Position numbers and translations under genes: made by a program. From the NCBI RefSeq assembly GCF_037975245.1, contig NC_092561.1, forward strand, positions 6,250,001 through 6,314,000: a stretch of DNA of 64,000 nucleotides. Reading direction: 5' to 3'. Below, piece by piece: positions 1 to 10,700 of the stretch (the stretch's first letter is position 1; each line of letters starts with the position of its first letter). The notes beneath the pieces were generated by a model that was given only the letters and a program-made list of their open reading frames with translations, made no database searches and was not told where the DNA came from. The DNA comes from Apostichopus japonicus. Taxonomy: Eukaryota > Echinodermata > Holothuroidea > Aspidochirotida > Stichopodidae.

Positions 1-1862
1 TTTAACTCATTAGCCCGCTTGAAGGTGGCTGGCTTGTTGACTTTGTAATCGAAAAACCATGATGGATCTGATGAAACAATTACATGACAACAGAAGTGTC
101 AACTCCATGCATGGGTAGAGGGATACTAAAGTCCAATTCAATTCAAATTTATTTCTCATAGTATCTTTCAGAAAAAATAACACACAGTACAGTAGAAAAA
201 TATGTTAATAATAGGCCTAATAGTTACTGTTAGGCCTATGATTGAAAGATACTAGAATACATAACATAGGCTAGGCTAGGCCCAGATAAGTAGCCAATAG
301 ATGTTAACAAGGCTCACAGTCACAGTGGTTAGTGACCATAGCTTGCATTAACCAGGGGTCTGTGCTTGGCCATAAAAATACAGTATTCCAGCTAAGTAGT
401 GGGATTGGCCTGGGCTATGTCTTAAATGACATGATAAGAACGTTAATGCTTACCTACACTATAGTACAAGGCTTAGCCAAGGCATTAGTTAACAATAGGC
501 CTTGGAATGGATGTAACATTGTAAGCATAGAGAGCTTAAGTACTTAGTTACAGTACTTATGCCTAACATTACTCGTTAGCATGGCCTTTGCTAGGTCTAT
601 TCTGAGCTGAACAGTTACGGGTCAAGTGACTTCTCGGATGTTTGTACACCGGACCAACGCAAAAAGACCTTGAACGTAATACAAACCATATTCAACACCA
701 GGATTTCTTGCGGACATCTTGAATGACTACTAACACACACCTCATGTAAAGCGTCAAAGCACTGCTATCTCGAAACTTTACTGGGGTATATTACAAACAT
801 CAATATCGCTAAATCGGTACCTCAGTTGTTGGCATGATTTATATTTTATAGAACGCCAAATGGGAAATAATTTAACTGTGTAGTTGAAGAGCCCATGTGA
901 TTCCCGCCTGAACTTTAATTGTATTTAATTTAACGAAGATGTTTGTCAGGCATTAGGGTTATTAATATGATGACCAACTTTGGGCATAAAAGTTGGGCAA
1001 GTACTTCCCCTGTTATCTTTTGACATGTATTAGTAAGTAAACACGTGCATGAAAATAAATTTGAACTATTTATTTTGTTTTTAACTTTAAGATTTTCATT
1101 TCTTCAGTTTTGAAATTAGAAAGGAACTCTGCAAAGCCAACCTAAAAAAAAAGAAGAAGATTGTTATGAAAGTAGAAAAAAAAAAATTCCAATAGAACTG
1201 CTTTTCCCCATTGAGGAAACAACTTGAACACGATGATTGATATACCGTGTGTGAGCGTACAGTGAGAAAATATAGTTAAATTGACAAATAGTGTTAAAAG
1301 TTCAACAAGTAATATAAGGAAGGAGAATTTTGATATCAAGGATCTACAAATTCGGTTAACAGCAAACGAAATATATACTAGTATTATAATATGCTATATT
1401 GCATATTATCAATACTATTTTAGAACTTGGATTACTAAATACAGATTGTATAACATTTCTATACAGTCACACTCAAATAACTAACAATTTTGAATTTCGA
1501 AATTTATGAAGCATATATCCGCATATATAAAAGCGTCTTACTCGAGAAACTTTGATTACTCCTCCAGCAATAAAAAACGTCAAATCGTCCATAATTGTAG
1601 TCCATATATTAAGTATAGCTCTAAACTGAGATTGTACTAATAAATAATAATAAATTCAAAATTTTATTTTTGCAAATTAAATCAAGATATTAGATATATA
1701 CCAGGAACAAAGAATAAAAGTTTCAGTATAGCCTGTGAATTGGCTTCTTCCATCTGCAAATAGGCTGAACAAAATATCGTCAATCATGGTCAAATTTCGT
1801 TTTACATCCGAGGCTGTCCTCGCTCTGTCTCGGCGAGTCTTGCTCTTAAGTTTCCTCTGTGA
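1..1862. other. No gene recognised; AT-rich flank
   Basis: I see no exon with usable splice signals here. The first 550 bases are rich in the words AGGCCT and TAGGCCTA, which recur through the window and look like dispersed repeat debris. Short open frames at 332-547 and 1142-1484 lack coding character. Promoter elements or 5' untranslated exons of the gene ending at 2921 could lie here, but nothing decides that. Confidence 0.5.
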
Positions 1863-1864
1863 AG

Positions 1865-2006
1865 AGATAATGCCTATTTCGTCAACGAGTTACCGACTGT
1901 TCGGCGGTGTCGTATCTCTTCGACAAGCGGCCGGTTTCTTGTTCCACGCGATATTCTGCAAACTGTTTTAGAAATCGAACAGATAGTGACACTGAATGTG
2001 GAAACG
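1865..2006 (+). CDS. Candidate internal exon upstream of the 2221-2921 exon, reading frame ambiguous
   Basis: A pyrimidine-rich stretch ends in AG at 1863-1864 and a good donor (AAACG then GTGAGC) follows 2006. Two frames are open. Frame A (from 1866) reads as a plausible protein segment of about 47 residues with NELPTVRRCR and LVPRDILQTVLEIEQ, and ends in phase 0. Frame B (open from 1871) gives a cysteine-rich peptide ending DSDTECGN and leaves phase 1, which matches the acceptor at 2220. Frame A looks more protein-like but would need an acceptor near 2243 (exon from 2244) to join the downstream frame. No start codon is visible, so further exons must lie upstream. Family unknown. Confidence 0.3.
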
Positions 2007-2220
2007 GTGAGCTTTTCTTTATATTTTATATTTTTCCCCCAAAAAATGGACGTGAAATATTTTTCTTTCACTGTTTCCAGATTTTATGGTATAGGTGGAG
2101 GTGGAAGACTGGGGTGAGTGGGGGGAGGGGGGGGGGGGTATTTCTCTCACACCCCTGGATCTTCACCTGCTAATTACATTTTTATCTCTCTTCTCCTAAT
2201 TTTATGGCTTTATAAAACAG

Positions 2221-2921
2221 ACGTCAGCCTGTCACTTCCAGAGTCCCTACCATCGGCAGATTACGACCAATCTCTTTACGGGGAAATATTCGTAGCCTAT
2301 GGAACTATCGAAGAACTGGATTTGGACTACCTACCGTGTGATTTGAAAGACCGGTTAGAAACGACTTACCAAAGTTTGTATTTTGCCATCCCTTACCGGA
2401 GCAATGGACATTCGGGATTACTCGTACTTGCGGAGATGACAGACGCAAAGAACCGTCTAACGCCACCGTTAGTGACGAACGATAAGTATCAGTTTATCGT
2501 AGATACCATCGACGAAGACGGAGAGAGTGTAACGTTACGTGTAGGTGAGGACAGCTTGACGCTAGAGGTATCCAAGAACGGTTCTTGTCAAACAGAAGAG
2601 GACGTTGGAGACGATTTCGATCAAGTTATCGGGGAAAGTCTGGACAATACCTGCTATCCAGAAAGATTTGATTGGGGATGTGGTTCAGTCCTAGGTTGGG
2701 ATATAGGTTATTGTAAGTCCATCAAAGAAAATCTGTGTGAGATTCAACGATATAATGGTGACGTCTGCATGCATGCTACTACCAGTAGTTCCGTCAGGTG
2801 TCCATCTACGATGAAAATCACATCTATGAATGGTGTTTTTCGTGAAATTCTTTCGGATTGCTTGATACGCTCCCATGGGAAAGTATTGAGACAGAATGGA
2901 TTGATAGAGATCACGGTGTAA
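2221..2921 (+). CDS. Terminal exon of an unrecognised protein gene
   Basis: A 233-codon open frame follows a pyrimidine-rich acceptor ending ACAG at 2220 and closes with TAA at 2919-2921. There is no in-frame ATG near its start, so it is an exon and not a whole gene. The frame enters in phase 1. The product is acidic in its middle (repeated E/D around TEEDVGDDFD), then has a cysteine-rich stretch (C residues in DNTCYPERFDWGCG, GYCKS, ENLCE, GDVCM, VRCPS) suggesting disulfides or metal binding. The N-terminal part, with LYGEIFVAYGTIEELDLDYL, looks like a folded beta-rich domain. I do not recognise the family. The neighbouring candidate exon is 1865-2006. Confidence 0.6.
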
Positions 2922-3171
2922 ATATTAAATATCCTTGTCTGTCTCATTAGATTAACGAGAATCTGAATAGTGCATAATGTTATATATCGACTCTTTAAAT
3001 GACACTAGTGAGCATTTCACTATGTGTTTATTCTATACCCAAATATAGGCCTAGCTGTACCGGTACAGCTTAAATATGTAGTTATTCCATAAAATCAATA
3101 TCAGTTGTACATATAACCTCTACAAAGTAAATGCTTAGTTAATGTAGTATATTAACAGTTCCGACTTCATG

Positions 3172-3236
3172 ATAGAGCTGAAGGGCGGGGTGGGCGGAGG
3201 GGGGGGAGGGCGGGGTGGGGAGGGGTGGAGAAGGAA
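3172..3236 (+). repeat. G-rich tract with quadruplex potential
   Basis: The plus strand has many runs of three to eight G separated by one or two other bases, ending in a purine-only stretch. This fits the G-quadruplex pattern. It lies between the 3' end of the 2921 gene and the U2-like sequence. Similar G-rich blocks occur at 7579-7620 and 34750-34780. Confidence 0.5.
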
Positions 3237-3590
3237 GATGGATATTATCAAACGAAAGTGTTTTTTAATTTGATTTTTATGTTTGTTTGTGTAGTGGTGG
3301 GATGAGGACAGACATGGTTACCAAATGTACTGACAGATTTTCTGGACATAAAGACATTTTCCATGGCCACGGATGGGTTTGTAGATGGGGACCAAGGGGC
3401 ACATTTATAGTTTCATTGACACTGGCGACCATTTTTAGATTTTTCGAGGGTAATCCGAAAGAAAAAAGAAGATCTTCAAACATTTCATCACGTGACCCAA
3501 GTCTTTTAATGAACGAGATTGGAAAATGTTCGATCATTTCTCTCATTGTTTGTATACTAGGCCCGATTCCCGTGTGCCCTTCGTTCCCCT

Positions 3591-3745
3591 CTCGGCCTTT
3601 TGGCTATAATCATGTGTAGTATCTGTTCCCTTTCGAGGGGAATGGTGAAACACACCCGGCGATGATCACACAGTCACAGTCCCGATGCAAGGGGACTGGG
3701 GTTGAAAGCGGATCAGTTGTTTGGTAGCCCAGGTTCTTTCCTGGG
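3591..3745 (+). ncRNA. U2 snRNA-like sequence (variant, pseudogene or SINE head)
   Basis: Positions 3591-3628 match the 5' part of metazoan U2 snRNA at 35 of 38 positions as I recall the U2 sequence: CTCGGCCTTTTGGCTA is identical, and the GTAGTA branch-point-recognition hexamer at 3616-3621 is intact. Downstream the sequence departs from U2. An 8-bp stem can form between TTCCCCTC just before and at the start of the block and GAGGGGAA after it. The 3' end has a perfect six-bp hairpin (CCCAGG/CCTGGG, 3728-3745) followed by a T-run, and a TTGTTTGG stretch just before it vaguely resembles an Sm site. It could be a diverged U2 variant, a chimeric snRNA pseudogene, or the head of an snRNA-derived SINE. 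No snRNA promoter element was recognised. Confidence 0.4.
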
Positions 3746-3771
3746 AGACTTTTCTTAAAAAGTATCGTTCC

Positions 3772-3777
3772 AATAAA
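3772..3777 (+). promoter_or_regulatory. AATAAA polyadenylation hexamer
   Basis: A canonical AATAAA lies about 850 bases after the stop codon of the plus-strand gene ending at 2921. It is a possible 3' end signal for that gene, which would put the U2-like sequence inside its 3' untranslated region. The hexamer is short and common in AT-rich DNA, so this is weak. Confidence 0.25.
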
Positions 3778-4766
3778 ACACCTGTTATTTATTTAATTAT
3801 GCCACAAATAACAACTGATTAACTGCAGCAGAAGACGAAGACGATAAATTATATGTTTGAATTCGTTTATTTTAAACAAAAGAGCTGCATTTAATATGAA
3901 TTAACTGATCAGATCTTCAATTTCAATGTATTAATTAAACCACGTCAAATATAAGCACCAGAAAGGGTGTGACAGATAGGGGAATACACTCCATCAATAA
4001 TTTACTCGATCATAGTGGGGTTTTTCTTCCTTACGCTTCCTGGATAAAATTAAAAATTTCATTAAAAAATTACTTTAAAGATCTCAAAATATAGATATAT
4101 CACCATTTTACACCAATATTTGTAATCATATAGCAGCATTGTTCAAAGACCCATGTCCAAGACACAGATTGATAATTGATCATTACCTTACCCCATCCCC
4201 ATCCCCATCGCTTATACAGATTCACCAGGCCCACCAATCCGAATCCCTTCCTGTGCCCCTACACGTAAAATAAAATTCACAATGGGTTGAATTAGTTTAA
4301 AGCCATTGTCTTCGTATATACAAAACCCATTTTGATAGGTAGTCCGTGTGTGACGTCATAAATGTATGCGATATCACTTCTGTCATCTAGATGATATGAC
4401 TGAGCAATTGATATCGCTTTGTGTGGTCGTGATATCCTGTCCAGGAATCATCAATTTCTTGTATTATAATGCATATTTATGCAAACAAAGCCCCCACTGT
4501 ATAGCAAAATCAGACAAGACACACAGAAGGGGAGAAGAAAGATCGTTTGACGCGCGCTTCATTTGTGACGTCATGGATTTATGTACTCATTTAATCACCT
4601 CTTTCAAACAATGTACAGTATCTACTCATACATAGTTTCATTTCGTTTCATAGAGAACTATTTACAAGAACACATTTTAGGTGTAATTTGGGTAGAGGTA
4701 ATTGGAGGAAATTTTGGGTAGGGGTATACTTATATGGGTTAACTTGTGGACCACATAAGCTTGGCT

Positions 4767-7700
4767 CTACCGGTCCTCTTTCAAAGGATGCCAAACAGTG
4801 ACTTGTTTTCTTGGAAAATCCATCATCTCTTGCCATTGGGTCTTTCCTAGTTCATCGCTGTCGAAACCGGTCGTTGTTTCACCAATGAGTTCATCTTGAC
4901 TCAGTACATCATAATCATAAACTTGCAACTGGAATGAAAAGAATCAAGAACAATAAATAACGAAAAAACATAGAGAAGAAGAAACAAATAGAAAAGACAA
5001 AAGATAAAACAGAGAAGGAAATTAACAAAGAAACAAATAGAAGAAAAGTAAGGAGAAATTCGAAAGGGAAGAAGGAAGAAAAATGTAGAGAGCAGACGAA
5101 AGAACACTCCCCTATCCCACCAACCGCCACCCTTACCCCCCGTACCCCCCCCCCCCCAAAAAAACCCCGATAGAAACTCTATAGCTTTAATTGATCACAT
5201 TCGATTACTATAGGTAAGGTGATTTCAATGAAACAATTAGAACACTACAAAAGTGTGCAATTGTGATGCACATGCAGATGATATTAGCAAACTTTCTTGC
5301 ACACACTGTAGCTTCTCCCCACTTACCCCATCCCCCCCCCCCAACACATCTGTCATCATACAACTAGATAAATGTATATCGTTGTGAACATACCGAAGGT
5401 TGTAGCTTTTTCATAAATACCTTGCCGAATTCCTTCGCTATCTCAATTTGATAGCGCCCCCTTCCCACCCCCCACCACCCCCCCCCCCTTGCCTCCGCTG
5501 AATTCAAACTATAAATATATAAACAGAGAGAGAGAGAGGTGGAGAGAGAGGTGGAGATTGACGTCGTTATGTCTACACACCCGAGGGTCCAGTCTGTCAT
5601 ATATACTTCTCAGAAATATTCCTCTCTCAACTCTTAAGAAATAGACCCATAATCATAACCTCACATCCGTCTCACACCCACAGATTTATCGTGTCGACTT
5701 CATCATTGCGAGAATATTTTTTGGGGAAGAAAGGAAGGAACTTCGAACTGTAAGCCGAAATTATTCTGAAAACAGCAAACGAAAGGTCTCCTTACCTCTA
5801 GACTGTATTTCTTTATTTGTTTAAAAGGGATGTTGAAACTGATTGCTTCATTCCAAACCGGATCACAGTTCTTATACTGAATGGACGTTTTCTTACTTTT
5901 AACCCGCTTGTCTCCCTGGAGGAGAGATACTTTCACAAACGGATCTGAAAATTGAGAAATATATAAAGAATTAAAACGATATGTAAGTCGGGAGGGGGGG
6001 TGGGGGTCTGAATTCACTTTGATACCCATAAAGGTCTCCATGCTCTCCATGCCTTCGTACAACGACCTTTCATTTGAGTTCTTTCTCCGCAAAAGAAGGC
6101 CTAATAACTACAACGTCTATATACATATACACATTTTTCACGTTGCCTTCTAGTAACAGAATTATGTTCGTGCCCATTTAGAGCTCCTGATAAGGTGTGA
6201 CCACCCCCCCCCCCTCCTTCCCACACACACCCCTATCCTTGCATTATAACACCATTTTGAAAACCCCCTTTATCTATCGCTCAGTAGAAAATTTGATATC
6301 ACACAGAAAGGTGTTTGCATTGATGTCAATCGGAGATGTGACGTTATTTGAAGATAACGGATGGGGTAACGGGGGGGGGGGGGGGGTAACGAGGTCGCGT
6401 GATCTGAATATACAAACCGAACGGTAATAACTTCTAGTAAAGATGTTTACCCGATGATCCGTTAACGTCCATAGCCTTTAGATTCCTGGCTCTCAGAGCA
6501 ACTACCGTCAACCTTTCAGCATTGGGTAGAAAACTGATGGAGAAAAGCAAGTCTCCTGGTGCCTCTTGGTGCTGTTGAGAACAGGAGTGAATAATATAAT
6601 ATTAATATCACAAAGATTAGTTGGCCTATAAGCATAGAGCCAATCGTTCCATAAATATCGAAAACTAATAGTGAGATCGCAACTGTTATATGGCAATGTT
6701 AATCGCAGGCTATAACAACCACATATACTTATATATGTTGTAGCTCTTGCTCCATTTCAACCCAACACGGAATATAAAAAGTAGTTATTAACACAATCGC
6801 TTCCGTGTAGTCTTAATTATAACTTAAATACGCACAATAATGCACTATTTCAGGCAACGATTAATTTAAATCTTAAAAACGTTAATTTTACATGAGAGAA
6901 AACACCCACTCCCATCCCCATCCACCCACCCACTAGAGTCGGCTTGAATGATCTGAGAGTCACACGCCCTCTTTTTTTTTGTAAATCCGGAATCCGTCCC
7001 TGTAAAATTTTACTGTGTTAGAACACCTAAGAAATTCCAAAACTTTCAAAGTAGTCCATTGAGAGAATAATATTGACTTTAGGAATATGATGAGTAATAA
7101 TTTTGTTAAAAATATCAAAATTTATGCTCCTGAGGAAACTTTTTGAGTTTGCCATAATCGAAGCGAAAATCAATTGAATGGTCAATTAAACATTTTTTCA
7201 CCTTTTTTTTATACTTTTTTTCTTCCTGATTACTTGAAACAACACCGACGCTATTGAGTCATTCAGATCATGATGATGGGGGTTGCAGTGGAGCAAGTGT
7301 AATGAATATATACGTAATCAAAGGAAAATATCGAAATTTAACGCAAGATCCTGCATCAAATTTTACATTTAAATATCAAACGAAGTTGATACAACGATTA
7401 TCTTACTTAATATAATCTGATAGATGATAGAAAAATGAAATATGATAGATAGGTGAAGTAACCATTTACATATTAACGTAAATGAAAATAGAATTAGTTG
7501 CAACCCTTTTTTTTTGGACATGTAGGCTTAGAGGAAACCATAGATATAGATAGATTGAGCAAACAGTATATTGTCAGGCTCGGGGGAGGGGATGGGGGTA
7601 GGGAGGGGAGGAGAGGGGGATGCATATCTCTTCTTGTTCAACCCCCAAACTCATAAAATTAAAACTATTTTTCTTTTTAGCACAACAAATTGTATATCTA

Positions 7701-10700
7701 TTTCATAGGCTAAATATGCCTTAGACTGCACCACTTTATACGCCTAAAATGTTCCATTATTCTACGGGAGCAACACAGACCTAGACCTATGACCCCTCCT
7801 TCTTAATAATCATGGACCGCCGCCCCTGATTGTATACATGAGCTGATAGCAGTAACCTTTCTTTTAATCTCTCGTAGTCTCATATGACGAGAATTGTTTC
7901 ACGCATTTCCCAGCAGGCCAAGGGGGTGACGTCAGAGAGCTACAGGCCGACACCCGCGGCCAACTAAGTGGACCGAGAAATTATGGAATAACGAATAAAG
8001 TATTCACATTTGCATAACATACATAAGGAAAATGACTTCAAAACATGGGAAAGGGAAACTTTTAGTCAGTCCTAGTTCCTCCTGGACCCCCCCCCCCCCC
8101 CCAGTTGGCTTCATGTCCTTTTCATCATCCAAAACAGAGGTAGGACAGTTGCCACGTGTCAAATCATATGGTTCAAGAAATAACTTTTGAATTTTCAAGC
8201 ACGATACTTTTTATTTCATTAAAACAATCAGAAAATTATATATTCGTTCTTACTCTTTCTGGTTTGACGAGATCACTCCAAACATCGAGTTGGCGTGAGA
8301 CGTTTATGTCACATAAACGTATCTTGACGTCACCAATTGCGTCATGCCGAGAGAATTTATCAAAATCGTAGACTTTCATACAGAGTGTCTTTTCTTGAAG
8401 TTCATCATACGTTATTGGAAACTTATAAACCTCGTCGAATGATGGGTTTAATGTCTTTCTCTGACAAAGAAAAAAGAAAAATAATTATATCTATCATGAT
8501 GGAAAAGTTCTGCAGAGAAAATTTCAAAAAAGTAACGATTGCATCTTCAAACCAAACTGAAGAATTGACGTTCTGGTTTTCTGTGTATGAAATTTTTCAT
8601 TCATTTTGGGAGGGAAATTATTTTGTATTTTTTGTAAAATATCATCATTATTCACGTGGTTCAGTTTGTTATTTCAAAATCAACAACTTTACGTCAAGTA
8701 CATCCAGTTGAGGCAATGTTTTCTATGCACTACAAGTATGGTATGACCAGTAGGAATATCATGTTTCTATCAGATAAAAGTTAGGAACTGTTCATACTGC
8801 TAGTACGAGTGCTCTGAAACACGATATTAGATGACAGTATAGAGTGGTATTAGCTTTAGAATCAGAGAAAGGTTAGGAACTGTTCATACTGCTAGTACGA
8901 GGTGCTTTGAAACACAATATTAGAGGACAATATGGAGTGGTATTAAGATTAGAATCAGAGAAAGGTTAGGAACTGCTCATACTGTCAGTACCAGTGCTCT
9001 GAAGCAAGGTATGAGAGGACAGTATATAGTGGTAATAGCATTCGAATTAAAGTAAAGCCTCTGAAGAAGATCCTGATAGAATCGAAATGTCAGGCCAACT
9101 TACTTTTCACACACTCTCTTACACAGGCTGTTTAGTGGATAAGCAGTTTGCTAACAGTTTATCTTATTTTACTTAGAGTAAAGGTTAGGAGCTTTTCATA
9201 CTATCAGTACAAGTGCTTTGAAACACTATATTAGAGGACAGCATAGAGTGGTATTTAGCATTGCAAAATTGTCCAAACTGGCTGTCATGCCATAGGTTAT
9301 TAATAGTATGCTAATTCATGGAGACTATGCAAATTAATGCGATGACGTATACCTGAACAGTGGATTGCCTCATTCGTTTCTCCTCGTCTGGTTCAAGGTA
9401 TATTTTGACGTAAGGATCACTGTAACCGCCTATGTCCATAGCAGGTAAATCAGTTGCTATAGGTAACGCCAAAAAAACAAAATGAAAATGTAGAAAATAA
9501 ACTATTCCAAAGAAAAGTTCGATATGACATAAATATGACGTAAGGAATAAGCAGAGGGGAAAGGAAGGGGGACATAACTTGTACCCCGGGTACAAACTAT
9601 TTTACTTGGTGACCCTAATTTTCCACCTTCATCATCTTGGCGACCCTCCAGTGATGGTGGATGTTGTGACCTTGGGAAAGGGATCTAATGGGTGGAGGTA
9701 TTCCACACCCCTTTACCCCCTCGTGAAAGTTTTAAATGAGGAAGGGTGCTTATAGTTGTAAACTTGAGTTATGTATATATGTTGCAAATTTTGAAGTAAT
9801 TTATTTACAAGTTTTTTTCTTCTTCTTTATGTTTTAAATATATCGGCAATTTGTTGTTACCATTTTCCGAACTTCTTCGGCGACATTAATTTTTTCTTTT
9901 TCTTTCTTGAGACAAGTCTAAAAGGAGTCTCGATCCCCACTTTGGATACCAGGGACATACTACACTAATGAAGAATATCACTTAATTACCAAAATTCTAT
10001 ATTGTTTGTTTGATTGATTGGAGGAGAAGGAGGAGGAGGAGGTTCTTTTCACGTTATTCCCCATGGCCCACCTCCCATGGCCCATTAAACCTGACTGAGA
10101 AATAAGAAGTGCCGACTATTTAGGTGAGGAGGAGGGTGGGGGGGGGGGGGAGCGGGTATACGTCTTACCTTCGATCAATTTAACTACAAAATCTGAAGTC
10201 CGAAAGTCATATTTCAGTTTTGTATGTAGACTACCTCGACGCGACTTTGGCTTGACATGTTCTTTCTCAAGTGAAGTGTGTAGCACATCATCTTTTTGTG
10301 CGTAAAGCTCAGGCTGAAGAGCGCCAAATTCGGAGTAAAAAGATTTACTTTGAGATAACCCTTCAGGGCTTCCGTCATTTTTAAAGTCAGCCGGACTTGC
10401 GGAAGGTGACTTGAGGAATTCTTGAGCGGTTCCAGAGGAGGAGGGTGGTTGGACTTCTTCGGCTTGTACAGTACCATATTTCTGATAAGGTAGTACAAAC
10501 TGTAGTAAGAAAATGAATAAACACATGGAAAATAGAAGAAAAACTGTAGTTTTATTCATCTTCACGAAATAGCACCGCGTATACCCCCGTCAAAAAACTA
10601 ACGTCGTGGGCTAAGAAGGTATAGCCTCTTCCATTTACTTCGCACCTCTTTGTAAAATTTTCACCCCCATTTTTCTCCCTACTTCCAATTTCCACACCTG

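Noticed and set aside
2118..2220. 5' extension of the 2221-2921 frame through a poly-Gly stretch
   Set aside because: It starts at GTG within a G homopolymer and crosses the polypyrimidine tract and acceptor; no ATG is in frame.
8712..9310. CRISPR-like array
   Set aside because: Whole 93-bp units are repeated, with no unique spacers between short repeats, and the genome is eukaryotic.
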